A stretch of 64,000 bases of DNA from Candidatus Woesearchaeota archaeon (GCA_017608295.1 JAFCGF010000004.1:1-64000), one strand, 5' to 3'. Shown: positions 31,897 to 41,073, counted from the stretch's first letter. Notes: generated by a model from the letters alone, not told the origin. Made by a program: numbers and translations.

Positions 31897-33412
31897 GTTG
31901 CACCCTCACCTTTCCAAACTCTTCAAGCACGTTCGTCTCTGCATTGAATTCCTCAATGAGCCTGTCCCACAGCGGGACGAACTCCTGAAGCTGCTTCCAG
32001 TAGTCTTGCTTGAGACGCGCTGTGAAGTCATCTATAGATACTCCCTGCTGCTCCACCCAGGTAAAGTAGCCGAGGTTGAAGACTCTCTTCCTGTCGACGC
32101 GGCTCATCTCGAGGAAGTGGCCTGTGGACAACCCGAGGAGATAGCGCCCGAAGGATTCGGCAGCCTTAAGAGAAGTGAATTTGCCCCCAAAATGCTTAGC
32201 AATCGCCTTCTCGACCTCACTATAGTACATCTCAGTTGAATCTGTCGCCACAGTGAAGAGTACATCCTTTTCGCCCCAGCCGTAATATTTCGCTGCCTTG
32301 ATTGCCGCGAGGATGTTACAGATGGAGCTGATGCCCAGCAGGTGGAGCGAGTCTATGGTCTCTTTCGGCACACCGCGCTCCCTGAGATATTCTTTTCCTT
32401 CTTTGGTATTGAACAGGGTGAGTAAGCAGTCTGTATTAGCGTCAGAGACTGCCGTGACAACATCTGTGTTCATCACATTGTGGATGAGAGGCACGTGCTT
32501 GTCCCCTATGCCCTGGATATTGTGGCCGCCGAAGCCGTTGTATAATAGTGTTGGGCATTCGAGTGCCTCGACTGCCACGATTTTCAGATTGGGGTGATGC
32601 TCCTTGAGATAATCTCCTGCTGCTATGGTTCCTCCTGAGCCTGTCGCTGAGATGTACGAACGTATCTCCTGCTCGGGATTCTGCTTCTTAAGATGAGAAT
32701 AGACGAGATTGATTGCCCTCCCTGTGCAAAAGTAATGGATAAGGGCATTCCCGAATTCACAGAACTGGTTGAAGATGATATTCTCAGGGTTCTTGTCGAG
32801 TTCGTTGCACTTGTCGTAGATTTCCTTGACATTGCTCTCACACCCGACTGTCTTGATGATATCTTTCTTGGGGTCGAGCGTCCACGTCTTGAGCCAGTCA
32901 AAGCGCTCCTGGCTCATCTCTTCTGGTAAAATGGCGACGCCGTGGCAGTCCATGATGCGGCTGACCGACACTCCGCCACGGCAGTAGTTCCCTGTCGAGG
33001 GCCAGATTGCCCGATGTTTTGTGGGGTCGAACTGGCCTGTGATGACTCTCGGAGCAAGGCAGCCGTAGGCAGCCAGCACCTTATGGGTCTGAATCATCGG
33101 GAAGTGCGCCCCTATGAGCACGACAATCTTCGCTTTCACACCGGTGAGCTCTTCTGGCAGGACGATATAATGGGGAAGCTCCTGCAGCTCTCCCTGAGGA
33201 TTATTGAACCAATGTATTCTGAAGAGGTTCAGGGGATGAGGCTCATTTGGGTCGACATCTTTGAGCAGCTGCTGTATCTCCTGCGGGATTGTGGATGGAT
33301 CCATCAGTTCTCTGAATGTAGGCAGCAGTATCTGTTTCTCCTTAAACTGCCTAACTGTCTGCTGGAATATGTCTTTGTCGATAATCTCTTTCTCAAGGCC
33401 GAGCTGGGTCAT
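31886..33412 (-). CDS. PLP-dependent enzyme, fold type II (tryptophan synthase beta / cysteine synthase superfamily)
   Basis: A 508-aa protein, longer than classic cysteine synthase (about 310). The PLP Lys is probably in QTHKVLAAYGCL. The substrate-loop motif is STGNYCRGGVS, and the PLP-phosphate loop is ISATGSGGTIAAGDYL. Extra N-terminal (about 90 residues) and C-terminal segments set it in a less studied subgroup. It may make or break a C-O or C-S bond at beta carbon of an amino acid. A minus-strand GTTTATATCC box is about 36 nt upstream. Confidence 0.8.
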   Translation of the reverse strand: MTQLGLEKEIIDKDIFQQTVRQFKEKQILLPTFRELMDPSTIPQEIQQLLKDVDPNEPHPLNLFRIHWFNNPQGELQELPHYIVLPEELTGVKAKIVVLIGAHFPMIQTHKVLAAYGCLAPRVITGQFDPTKHRAIWPSTGNYCRGGVSVSRIMDCHGVAILPEEMSQERFDWLKTWTLDPKKDIIKTVGCESNVKEIYDKCNELDKNPENIIFNQFCEFGNALIHYFCTGRAINLVYSHLKKQNPEQEIRSYISATGSGGTIAAGDYLKEHHPNLKIVAVEALECPTLLYNGFGGHNIQGIGDKHVPLIHNVMNTDVVTAVSDANTDCLLTLFNTKEGKEYLRERGVPKETIDSLHLLGISSICNILAAIKAAKYYGWGEKDVLFTVATDSTEMYYSEVEKAIAKHFGGKFTSLKAAESFGRYLLGLSTGHFLEMSRVDRKRVFNLGYFTWVEQQGVSIDDFTARLKQDYWKQLQEFVPLWDRLIEEFNAETNVLEEFGKVRVQHGN

Positions 33413-33563
33413 TGTGCATCACTCGTCTCTAATCTAGCCCTCGAGGATATAAACATTTGGCTCAAGGAGATTATACGTAAGTATACCACAGCATACTCCT
33501 GCAAGCGGATTTTTCCACAGTAGAGAGATAAAACTTAAGAAATCAGAGTTTTCTTAACCATAC

Positions 33564-34478
33564 ATGAAGACCGCGCTCGTCATAAATCCTCATTCCCGGC
33601 CAAATAAATCTCGCCTGGGGAAAATACGCCGTAAAGAGAGGTTCGAGCACAGGCTGGTCCGGCAGATTGAGGATATCATTGACACTGAAGTGAAGGTGTA
33701 CCACGGCGCAGAGATGCTGGATGAGGTTCCAGACCGAGTGGTGGTATATGGCGGCGACGGGACCGTCATGATGGTGTATAACCAGCTTTTGACGATGACT
33801 GACAACACTCCCCCTATACTCCTTGTTGGCGGAGGGAGCGGCACCTACTGGACGAGAAATTTGGGCATCCATACTCTTAAACAGAAGAAGCGCCTTGAGC
33901 TCCTCAAGACAGGAGGGGTGAAGAGCTTCCCGCTCATCAAGGTCGAATACAACGGCATCATGGCACCTCACGAGGTGTGCTATGTCGATTCATTTGGTGT
34001 AGGAGACCTCTGTACGTGGATACATGAGGCTGAAACCATAAAAGGCGAGTGGGGAAGCTCAAAAAAGACGACAAAGATTGAGCGGGCCACCTACATATTC
34101 TTATCATATGCCCTGGCAGGCAAGGAGTATCTCGCCAAGCTTGAGCGTGAATATACCCTAAACTCAAATCAAGAGGAGTTCGCAACCATCCACGGCTCAA
34201 TACTGCCTCTTGTTGGCCTTGGGGTAAAGGTCTACAGCCCTGGAGAGGACGGCTTTGCTGTGCAGTCCACCCCGCTTGGGCCCAATGCGCACCTTACCAC
34301 ATTAGTTGAGATGGCTGGGCATGTTGTCGGGCTTGGTGACGAGGAAGTAATGCAAGAACTCTCAATCGCCACAGAAGGTCTCGTCCCGATGCATTTCAAT
34401 GGCTCTCCGTTCACGTATGAAGGCGACCACATCAAGCTCACCTATGAGCCAGATAAAGTGAATTTCTTCTGCCCGTGA
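33564..34478 (+). CDS. Diacylglycerol/sphingosine kinase-like protein
   Basis: A 304-aa protein. The nucleotide-binding block is VVYGGDGTVMMVYN, and the nearby VGGGSGTYWTRNLGI replaces the usual PLGTGND segment. The C-terminal FNGSPFTYEGDHIKLTYEPD fits the beta-sandwich of the DAGK_cat/LCB5 family. It would phosphorylate a lipid or polyol hydroxyl with ATP. The substrate in archaea is unknown. A CTTAAG-centred TATA box is about 27 nt before the start. Confidence 0.8.
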   Translation: MKTALVINPHSRPNKSRLGKIRRKERFEHRLVRQIEDIIDTEVKVYHGAEMLDEVPDRVVVYGGDGTVMMVYNQLLTMTDNTPPILLVGGGSGTYWTRNLGIHTLKQKKRLELLKTGGVKSFPLIKVEYNGIMAPHEVCYVDSFGVGDLCTWIHEAETIKGEWGSSKKTTKIERATYIFLSYALAGKEYLAKLEREYTLNSNQEEFATIHGSILPLVGLGVKVYSPGEDGFAVQSTPLGPNAHLTTLVEMAGHVVGLGDEEVMQELSIATEGLVPMHFNGSPFTYEGDHIKLTYEPDKVNFFCP

Positions 34479-34485
34479 TGCGATA

Positions 34486-34495
34486 CTTTTATATC
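34486..34495 (+). promoter_or_regulatory. TATA box for the racemase-methyltransferase pair
   Basis: CTTTTATATC is centred 27 nt before the ATG at 34518. Confidence 0.55.
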
Positions 34496-34517
34496 TCGTC
34501 ACATATGCCCTTCACCC

Positions 34518-35204
34518 ATGAAAACAGTCGGAATCATAGGAGGACTCGGCCCCGAGACCACAGCAGAGTTCTACTTGAGTATAATCTTCTCCTGCCAGGA
34601 ACTCGATAAGAATCACCGGCCACACGTACTCATCAGCAGCGTTCCCATTCCCTACGCAATCGAAAAGGATGCAATTGAGGAAAGCAAGGGAATAGAGCGG
34701 TTCATCCCATACCTGCAGGAGGAGGCTCAACTCTTAGAGAAAGCAGGGGCTGACTTTATTGTTATGCCCTGCAATTCCCTTCACGTATTCATTGAAGAAA
34801 TCAGGTCAGCAGTGAAGGTTCCTGTATTGAGCATCATTGAAGAAACCACCGCGTTCATCAAGCAAAAAGGCCTTCAGAAAGTGGGGATTGTTTCAACTTC
34901 TCTGACCATACAGAACAGGCTCTATCAGAATGCATTCGAAAAGGAAGGAATCGAATTTCATGAGCCAGACTCACTCCAGCAGGCGAAACTGGGGAAAATT
35001 ATTCATAACCTCGTGAATGGAATGCAGAAGAACCAGGACAGGGAAGAAATCATCAAGACGATTGAAGGATTTGCCGGCAAAGCAGACTGCGTGATTCTCG
35101 CATGCACTGACCTCCAATTGCTCATGCCAGAACATCCCACATTAAAGATTTTTGACTCCATGCAGATTTTCTCAGATGCCACAGTGAAGATGATGCTGGA
35201 GTAG
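34518..35204 (+). CDS. Aspartate/glutamate racemase family protein
   Basis: A 228-aa PLP-independent racemase. The N-terminal GGLGPETTAEFY binds substrate. The two catalytic Cys are in MPCNS (around residue 84) and LACTDL (around 197). It interconverts D- and L-aspartate or glutamate. Why this archaeon needs a D-amino acid is open; no cell-wall gene is close. A methyltransferase gene follows after 9 nt. Confidence 0.88.
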   Translation: MKTVGIIGGLGPETTAEFYLSIIFSCQELDKNHRPHVLISSVPIPYAIEKDAIEESKGIERFIPYLQEEAQLLEKAGADFIVMPCNSLHVFIEEIRSAVKVPVLSIIEETTAFIKQKGLQKVGIVSTSLTIQNRLYQNAFEKEGIEFHEPDSLQQAKLGKIIHNLVNGMQKNQDREEIIKTIEGFAGKADCVILACTDLQLLMPEHPTLKIFDSMQIFSDATVKMMLE

Positions 35205-35213
35205 TTGAGACAC

Positions 35214-35846
35214 ATGGACAACATCAATCTTAACAAGAAAGCGTGGGATGCAATTGGGAAGAAAGTCGCATCACCCTACATGAAGAACGACGCATATTTG
35301 ACTCTGTTTGAGATGTTCTGTTCGATGCTCTCCAAAGGTGCCAAGGTGCTCGACCTCGGATGTGGCCCAGGCATCCCGGTCACCAAGATACTCGTAGATA
35401 GGGGGTTCTCAGTCGTGGCGCTCGACTTCTCTAAGTCGATGATATCTCTCGTGAAAGAGAATGTGCCCGCTGCAGAGCCTGTCCATATGTCGATAACTGA
35501 GATTGATTATGAAAATGAGTTCGAGGGCATTGTGGCAAGTTACTCCTTGCTCTGCCTAAACCCAGAGCAGTTCAATGAAACTATCCGCAAGATATCGGCC
35601 GCACTGAAACGGGGAGGAGTGTTCTTCCTCGCTTTGAATGAGCCAGATGGGCCTGTGCCTGACAATTATGAGCACATCGAAGAGCTCATAGGGCAGACCA
35701 TGTACACTCGCGGCTATACTGAAGATGAGATTAGGGATATGCTCTCAGGAACACCCTTTTCAGTCACCAGAGTGGCGAGAGGCACCGTGACTTCCAAGGA
35801 GTTTGGCACAGAACACTCACTCATCATGCTTCTCAAGAAAGACTAA
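35214..35846 (+). CDS. Class I SAM-dependent methyltransferase
   Basis: A 210-aa protein. Motif I VLDLGCGPGIPVTK, strand-2 acid in ALDFSKS, motif III around ISAALKRGGVFFLALNEP. The substrate is unknown. It forms an operon with the racemase gene. The ATG at 35214 is taken rather than the TTG at 35205. Its TAA stop abuts the opposite-strand tRNA-Thr gene. Confidence 0.8.
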   Translation: MDNINLNKKAWDAIGKKVASPYMKNDAYLTLFEMFCSMLSKGAKVLDLGCGPGIPVTKILVDRGFSVVALDFSKSMISLVKENVPAAEPVHMSITEIDYENEFEGIVASYSLLCLNPEQFNETIRKISAALKRGGVFFLALNEPDGPVPDNYEHIEELIGQTMYTRGYTEDEIRDMLSGTPFSVTRVARGTVTSKEFGTEHSLIMLLKKD

Positions 35847-35942
35847 GCCCTTGGAGGGATTTGAACCCCCGACCTGCTGCTTGCTCATGCCTGATTATGC
35901 AGGCATACGAGGCAACCGCTCTAGCCACTGAGCTACAAGGGC
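35847..35942 (-). tRNA. tRNA-Thr (CGT) with a 24-nt intron
   Basis: Acceptor GCCCTTG/CAAGGGC, D-arm GCTC/GAGC, T-arm with TTCAAAT. The anticodon stem GTTGC/GCAGC forms only if a 24-nt intron at 35882-35905 is removed between positions 37 and 38, leaving loop CTCGTAA with anticodon CGT. The precursor forms a bulge-helix-bulge: CTCG pairs with TGAG, bulges TAT and CAA flank it, and an inner GCCTG/CAGGC hairpin closes the intron. The discriminator base would be T (35846), as in many archaeal tRNA-Thr. No CCA encoded. Confidence 0.93.
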
Positions 35943-35943
35943 G

Positions 35944-36162
35944 TTATTTCTTCTTGGCTTTCTTTGCCGCTTTCTTCTTCGCTGGCTTCTTGCTCTTTGA
36001 CTTCATAGCAGCAAGCATCGCGTCCTTATCGTTCGAATGCTCCCGCTGGCAGTGGATGCACACAGCGTGCTTCTTGCCTTTCTCGTCCTTCACATAAGTC
36101 CCCAAAATCTTATCTAAAAACGTTTCTTCAATCTTCCCTTTGCACACGGAACATTTCATCAC
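35944..36162 (-). CDS. Small zinc-binding protein with a Lys-rich tail
   Basis: A 72-aa protein. CSVC near the N-terminus and CIHC around residue 35 make a four-Cys zinc site. The tail (KSKSKKPAKKKAAKKAKKK) is almost only Lys and Ala. It resembles small ribosome- or nucleic-acid-associated proteins. It lies 15 nt after pyrG, and its stop is 1 nt before the tRNA-Thr, so all three probably share one transcript from which the tRNA is cut. Confidence 0.75.
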   Translation of the reverse strand: MMKCSVCKGKIEETFLDKILGTYVKDEKGKKHAVCIHCQREHSNDKDAMLAAMKSKSKKPAKKKAAKKAKKK

Positions 36163-36177
36163 AACACCAGAACTGTA

Positions 36178-37875
36178 TCAGCTTTTTGAGTCTTTCGCAA
36201 GGCAGGCCTTCACAAAGCCCACAAAGAGAGGATGAGGCTCAAGAGGACGACTTTTATAGCAGGGATGAGCCTGCGTCCCAATGAAGAATGGATGATCAGG
36301 CAACTCAAGCATCTTCATGATGTCCTCGCCCTTGGAATGAGCAGAGAACACAAGCCCGCCCTCCTCCAATGCTGAGACATACGAGGGATTCACCTCATAC
36401 CTATGGCGGAAGCGCTCAGACACCTCAGTCTTACCGTACAGCTCAGCAGCAAAGCTACCTTCCTTCAGCACAAGCATTTTAGCACCTAAACGCATGCTTC
36501 CCCCCATTTTCTCAAGCTCCTTCTGCTCAGGCAATAAGTCGATAACTGGATGCTCTGGCTTACCTAATTCAGTCGAACCGGCGCCTTTCAAAGAGCATAT
36601 ATCCCTGGCAAACTCAATCACAGCCATCTGGAAGCCGAAGCACAGCCCAAGATAAGGCATCTTGTTCTCCCGCAAATGCTTGACAACAGCAATCTTTCCC
36701 TCAGTGCCGCGCTTCCCAAAACCGCCGGGAACAACAACACCATCCACACCGGCAAGAGCATCAGGTACACCTTTACCAGAATCAAGAGGCGTGGTCTCAA
36801 TCCACTGCACATTCACCTTAGCATCAAGAGAAGCTGCAGCATGGTCCAGTGCATGCACTATTGAGTGATAGGAATCCTTGAACTTGGCATATTTTCCAGT
36901 GATGCCCACAGTAATCTCATGCTTAGGTGATTGCACACGCTTCACAAACTCATCCCACTGCTTACTCTCTCCATCAGTATTATCCTTCAGGCCAAGATGC
37001 GCAATAATCTCGCTGCCTATACCACTCTCCCGCAAGACCTGCGGGACAGAATAGATTGTGGACACATCCTGCAGGCCCACGACCCTTTTCAGCGGGACGT
37101 TAGAATTAATAGAAACCTTCTCGCGCACCTTCATCTCGACAGGGGAATGCGACCGGCACACAACAACATCCGGCTGGATACCCTGGGACTGTAATCGCTT
37201 TATCCCCAGCTGAGCAGCCTTAGACTTCTGCTCACCGAGAGACGGCGGCTCCACAATGTATGTAAGAGACACAAAACACATGTTCTCCCTACCCTCCACA
37301 TACGCCATTTCACGCATCGCCTCGATGAAGTAGCTGTTCTCAACATCTCCGACAGTACCGCCGACCTCGATAATCACGACATCAGCCTTCTGCTTCATCC
37401 CGAGAGACCGGATAAACCCGATAACCTCGCCTGTCACATGGGGAACAAACTGGACATCCTTACCTAGATAACCTCCTGCACGCTCCTTATCAATCACAGT
37501 CTTGAATATTTTTCCAGAGGTCAGGTAATTGTCAGCAGACAGGCTTTTACCAAGAAATCGTTCATAATTCCCGAGGTCCATGTCGCATTCAGTGCCGTCA
37601 TCCAGCACATACACCTCTCCGTGGCGGAAAGGATTAAGCGTGCCGGCATCCACGTTCAGATAGCCGTCGAACTTCAGGGGAGATACATTCAAACCAGCGT
37701 CCAGCAGCACCCGCCCCAGTGAAGCGGAGAATATGCCCTTTCCCAAACCAGAAATCACTGTGCCCAACACCACAACGTATTTGGTCTTTCCCCGAACATA
37801 TCCTTCTGGCGAAGGCAGGTAAAACTCGTGGTCATCGCTCTTTGTCGCAGCCTCATCCAACATTTCAGTACCCAT
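36178..37875 (-). CDS. pyrG: CTP synthase
   Basis: A 565-aa protein that makes CTP from UTP, ATP and glutamine. The N-terminal synthase has the Walker-type VISGLGKGIFSASLGR, and KFDGYLNVDAGTLNPF binds UTP. The C-terminal glutaminase has the nucleophile in GLCFGFQ (usual form GICLGMQ) and the His-Glu pair in AHPCYKSRPLEPHP. About 30 extra N-terminal residues precede the usual start of homology. A minus-strand CTTTTAAAG box lies about 40 nt upstream. Confidence 0.96.
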   Translation of the reverse strand: MGTEMLDEAATKSDDHEFYLPSPEGYVRGKTKYVVVLGTVISGLGKGIFSASLGRVLLDAGLNVSPLKFDGYLNVDAGTLNPFRHGEVYVLDDGTECDMDLGNYERFLGKSLSADNYLTSGKIFKTVIDKERAGGYLGKDVQFVPHVTGEVIGFIRSLGMKQKADVVIIEVGGTVGDVENSYFIEAMREMAYVEGRENMCFVSLTYIVEPPSLGEQKSKAAQLGIKRLQSQGIQPDVVVCRSHSPVEMKVREKVSINSNVPLKRVVGLQDVSTIYSVPQVLRESGIGSEIIAHLGLKDNTDGESKQWDEFVKRVQSPKHEITVGITGKYAKFKDSYHSIVHALDHAAASLDAKVNVQWIETTPLDSGKGVPDALAGVDGVVVPGGFGKRGTEGKIAVVKHLRENKMPYLGLCFGFQMAVIEFARDICSLKGAGSTELGKPEHPVIDLLPEQKELEKMGGSMRLGAKMLVLKEGSFAAELYGKTEVSERFRHRYEVNPSYVSALEEGGLVFSAHSKGEDIMKMLELPDHPFFIGTQAHPCYKSRPLEPHPLFVGFVKACLAKDSKS

Positions 37876-38000
37876 TCAGCAGTTCACCCCATAAAGAGAG
37901 AGCAGGTCATCTTTAAAAGACCAGAAAAAAGCCGTATATTTATCTCTCGGCATTAGTAATGAAAGACGTCCAGCGTATATAAATATTTGCCACTGGGAAA

Positions 38001-38011
38001 GCATATATAAG
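38001..38011 (+). promoter_or_regulatory. TATA box for the DUF457-like gene
   Basis: GCATATATAAG is centred 29 nt before the ATG at 38035. A second box-like CGTATATAAATA is 25-30 nt further upstream. Confidence 0.55.
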
Positions 38012-38034
38012 CACGAACGTCACCCAAAGTAACA

Positions 38035-38466
38035 ATGGAAATCCTCGTTCATATCGCATCCAACGCCGTCCTTGGGGCGATTCTCATCAAGCTTGGCATC
38101 ATCGAGAGCTTCGGCATCTTCCTGCTCTTCATCAGCTTCGCATTCCTTATTGACATTGACCACATCATATTCAATATCATCACACTGAAGACCTTCCGCA
38201 TAAGCAAGATGATTCCTGTGATGAAAGAATATCACAAGAGGATGGAGCCGCATCTCTATATCTTCCACTCACCGGAATTCCTCTTAATCACAGCAGTGCT
38301 CGCACTCTCACACTACATATGGGGGCTAATTCTCGCGAGCAACCTCCTGCATCTCTCCCTGGACACCTTGGCCCATTACATGCACAACAAGGACTTCAAC
38401 GAGTTTCGTGCGTGGAGTGTATCATTAGCTCTCTGGAGACACCTCAGAAAGAGGAAAAGCATTTAA
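38035..38466 (+). CDS. Membrane protein resembling DUF457/YdjM metal-dependent hydrolases
   Basis: A 143-aa protein with three or four hydrophobic segments. Polar residues sit in membrane-edge motifs typical of this group: H6 near the N-terminus, LIDIDHI (around residue 38), EPHLYIFHSPEF, and NLLHLSLDTLAHY. These His and Asp could bind metal. The natural substrate is unknown. rpoL follows with its own promoter. Confidence 0.6.
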   Translation: MEILVHIASNAVLGAILIKLGIIESFGIFLLFISFAFLIDIDHIIFNIITLKTFRISKMIPVMKEYHKRMEPHLYIFHSPEFLLITAVLALSHYIWGLILASNLLHLSLDTLAHYMHNKDFNEFRAWSVSLALWRHLRKRKSI

Positions 38467-38470
38467 ATAC
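38459..38470 (+). promoter_or_regulatory. TATA box for rpoL inside the end of the upstream gene
   Basis: GCATTTAAATAC overlaps the last codons of the DUF457-like gene and is centred 29 nt before the rpoL ATG, so rpoL is leaderless and independently transcribed. Confidence 0.55.
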
Positions 38471-38492
38471 GCCAGTACTCCGACGTGATATC

Positions 38493-38768
38493 ATGGAAGT
38501 CAAGATTCTCGAAAAGAAGAAGAGCAGAGTCCGTTTCACCCTGAAAGGAGAGAGCCACATGCTGAGCAACCTCATCCGCACCTACCTCTGGAGGGTCAAA
38601 AACGTCAAGGTCGCAGCATACACTGTCCAACATCCACTTCTCGCTGTACCTGAAATCATCGTCGAGACAGCAACAGGAGAGGCAAAGGACGCAGTCATCA
38701 AAGGCGCAGAACTCATCAAGAAGGACAACAAGGACTTCCTGACGCAGTTCAAGAAAAAGGCCAAGTAA
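38493..38768 (+). CDS. rpoL: DNA-directed RNA polymerase subunit L (Rpb11-like)
   Basis: A 91-aa protein, standard for archaeal RpoL. The core is ESHMLSNLIRTYLWR followed by VAAYTVQHPLLAVPEIIVET, the dimerisation fold that pairs with RpoD (the Rpb3/alpha-like subunit). The C-terminal helix is Lys-rich. The start at 38493 is fixed by the TATA box and the family; the longer in-frame ORF is rejected. Confidence 0.95.
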   Translation: MEVKILEKKKSRVRFTLKGESHMLSNLIRTYLWRVKNVKVAAYTVQHPLLAVPEIIVETATGEAKDAVIKGAELIKKDNKDFLTQFKKKAK

Positions 38769-38769
38769 G

Positions 38770-40035
38770 TTATTCTGGACCGTATTTCGCTTTCTTTCCC
38801 AATTCTTCCTCTATGCGCATGAGCTGATTGTACTTTGCAGTCCGCTCTCCACGGGCCGGGGCGCCGCACTTCATCTGCCCGGCCCCTAAACCAACAGCCA
38901 AATCAGCGATGAACGGGTCCTCAGTCTCCCCTGAGCGATGAGAGACCATCACGTTCCACCCGGATTTCTGGACAAGTTTCGCTGCCTCAACCGCCTCTGT
39001 CAACGTGCCTATCTGGTTCACCTTGAGCAGCAATGCGTTGCAGCTCTTATGCTTGAGCGCGACCTTTATCCGCGCGGGATTCGTGACAAGCAGGTCATCC
39101 CCGACTATCTGCACCTGCTCTCCAAAGGCAGAGGTCATCTCGGCGAAGTGCTCGAAGGCATCCTGGTCAAAGGGATCTTCAATCGAGACAAAGGGGTAGT
39201 CGTCAATCAGATTCTCGTACTTGACCAGCAAATCTTCCCAGTTCAAGGTCTTGCCGTCAATTTTATACACGTCATCAACAAAGAACTCGCTCGCAGCGAC
39301 GTCGAGGGCAAGCTTCATCATCTTCCCATGTCCCGCCTTGTCAATCGCTTCTATAATCAATAACAGCGCTTCCTCAGTCTCTCTCAGAGGAGGGGCAAAG
39401 CCGCCCTCGTCGCCCACGTTGATGGCAACCCTCCCATAATTGGACTTGAGCAGTTGCTTTAATTCATGATACACTTCCGACACAGCGCGCATGCCTTCTG
39501 AGAACGTCTTCGCACCCACTGGCACGACCATGAATTCCTGGACAGCCAGATCATTACCTGCGTGTTCCCCGCCATTGATGATATTGCAGAAGGGCGTGGG
39601 CAGGAGCCATTTTTCCTTCGGCTTGAGCTCGGCGATGAGATATTCGTACAGTTCCATCTCTGCATGCTTCGCCCGCAAACGTGCAAGGCTAAGGCTCACA
39701 CCAAGCAAGGCATTCGCTCCGAGCTTGGACTTATCCGTTGTGCCGTCGAGCTTGACCAGCATGCTATCCACCTGCTCCTGGCTCTCGACCTTCATACCGA
39801 TGAGCTTCTTCACGATGACGGTGTTCACATTGCTCATCGCTTTCAGCACGCCCTTGCCGTGGAAGCGTTTCTCGTTGTCGCGCAGCTCCAATGCCTCATA
39901 CTTTCCAGTGGACGCCCCGCTAGGGACCATCGCACGCACGCTGTGCTCATCAGAGCGCATCTCTACTTCTACAGTGGGATTCCCCCGCGAGTCCAACAGC
40001 TCGCGGGCCTTTATGCTTTTGATAACGACTGCCAT
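38770..40035 (-). CDS. eno: Enolase
   Basis: A 421-aa glycolytic enzyme (2-phosphoglycerate to phosphoenolpyruvate). Conserved blocks: ELLDSRGNPTVEVEM at the N-terminus, GASTGKYEALELRD, the metal-site SIEDPFDQDA, the catalytic Lys in LLKVNQIGT, and SHRSGETEDPFIADLAVGLG. All Mg ligands appear present. The ATG at 40035 is taken because a TTAATATG box lies 25-30 nt upstream. Confidence 0.96.
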   Translation of the reverse strand: MAVVIKSIKARELLDSRGNPTVEVEMRSDEHSVRAMVPSGASTGKYEALELRDNEKRFHGKGVLKAMSNVNTVIVKKLIGMKVESQEQVDSMLVKLDGTTDKSKLGANALLGVSLSLARLRAKHAEMELYEYLIAELKPKEKWLLPTPFCNIINGGEHAGNDLAVQEFMVVPVGAKTFSEGMRAVSEVYHELKQLLKSNYGRVAINVGDEGGFAPPLRETEEALLLIIEAIDKAGHGKMMKLALDVAASEFFVDDVYKIDGKTLNWEDLLVKYENLIDDYPFVSIEDPFDQDAFEHFAEMTSAFGEQVQIVGDDLLVTNPARIKVALKHKSCNALLLKVNQIGTLTEAVEAAKLVQKSGWNVMVSHRSGETEDPFIADLAVGLGAGQMKCGAPARGERTAKYNQLMRIEEELGKKAKYGPE

Positions 40036-40117
40036 AACCACACCCTGTTCTCTCAAACATATTAAGGTTTTGGTCTGAGCGGGAAGTTTTAAAAAGAACG
40101 CTCATCTCAATAGAACC

Positions 40118-40990
40118 ATGCAACCCTATCCGCTCCTCCTAGGAGTCGCGTTTGCCGGGCTTTTGGCAGGAACCTACTCAGACCTCAAAACAAGAGAAGT
40201 GCCGGACTGGATCAACTTTGGGATGATATTCGCTGGGCTCGGCATCAGGGCAATCTATTCAGTCGCGCTCTTTGACTACATGATTGTTGTCCAGGGCCTA
40301 CTCGGCTTGGGATTGTTCTTCCTTGTGGCGAGCCTCATGTACTACGGCGGCCAGTGGGGAGGCGGGGACGCGAAGATGCTCATGGGACTCGGCTCATTGA
40401 TGGGACTCGACATCCCAAAAGCCATTCTCCTCTCAGAAACACCCGACCTATTGATATTCTGGGTCATCCTGCTCCTCGTCGGGGCAGTGTATGGATTCGC
40501 TGTCAGCATCTACCTCTCAATAAAGCATAGAAAAGCCTTCAAAGCAGAATTTATGCCCATCTTCAAGACAAGCAGGATTCGCCTCGGAGCAGCCCTTGCC
40601 ATCGCCCTCATCGCCTGCGGGATTTCGCTATTCATGCCTGACGCGATGCTGAAGATGCTTTTCTTAGGGCTTGCCGGAGTTGTGCTCTTCACCTACCTAC
40701 TCTGGGTGTATGTCAAGGCTGTTGAGAAGGCGTGCATGCTCAAGGACCTGCCAGTAGACAGGCTCACAGAAGGGGACTGGATTGCAGAGGATGTGGTCAT
40801 CGACAAGAAGCGCATCTGCGGACCGAAGGACCTGGGCATTGAGCGCAAGCAGATAGAGGTGCTGAAGAAGCTTGCAGCAAAGGGAAAAGTAAAGACAGTC
40901 CGCGTCAAGGAAGGCATAGCGTTCCTTCCTCCCTTCCTCATCTCTTTCATTCTCACCTGGATGTGGCCTATTAAAGTTTATTTCCTGTAG
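40118..40990 (+). CDS. GxGD aspartic peptidase (prepilin/preflagellin peptidase family A24)
   Basis: A 290-aa membrane protein. The two catalytic Asp are in TYSDLKTREVPD (first loop) and GGGDAKM (GxGD motif). Six or more hydrophobic segments, then a soluble domain of about 70 residues (AEDVVIDKKRICGPKDLGIE) and a last hydrophobic helix. Such enzymes cut class III signal peptides of pilins and archaellins. The Cys-rich protein at 16068 has a possible substrate-like N-terminus. The late soluble insert resembles the extended PilD/EppA-type architecture. Confidence 0.85.
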   Translation: MQPYPLLLGVAFAGLLAGTYSDLKTREVPDWINFGMIFAGLGIRAIYSVALFDYMIVVQGLLGLGLFFLVASLMYYGGQWGGGDAKMLMGLGSLMGLDIPKAILLSETPDLLIFWVILLLVGAVYGFAVSIYLSIKHRKAFKAEFMPIFKTSRIRLGAALAIALIACGISLFMPDAMLKMLFLGLAGVVLFTYLLWVYVKAVEKACMLKDLPVDRLTEGDWIAEDVVIDKKRICGPKDLGIERKQIEVLKKLAAKGKVKTVRVKEGIAFLPPFLISFILTWMWPIKVYFL

Positions 40991-41008
40991 AGTAGTAAAT
41001 AATAGAAA

Positions 41009-41020
41009 GATTTATAAACC
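41009..41020 (+). promoter_or_regulatory. TATA box for the internally repeated protein
   Basis: GATTTATAAACC gives a leader of about 30 nt with AAGGTGATATG as RBS before the ATG at 41074. Confidence 0.55.
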
Positions 41021-41073
41021 ACCTATCCGTTCTCCAATATAGAATCAACAATCCATAAAGAAGGTGATATGAA

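Noticed and set aside
35882..35905. tRNA-Thr read as 20-nt intron or as an odd unspliced tRNA
   Set aside because: Only the 24-nt intron gives both a paired anticodon stem (GTTGC/GCAGC) and a 5-nt variable region, and it fits the bulge-helix-bulge rule.
38319..38492. N-terminal extension of RpoL
   Set aside because: It overlaps the upstream gene in another frame and contains the rpoL TATA box; family length is 91 aa.
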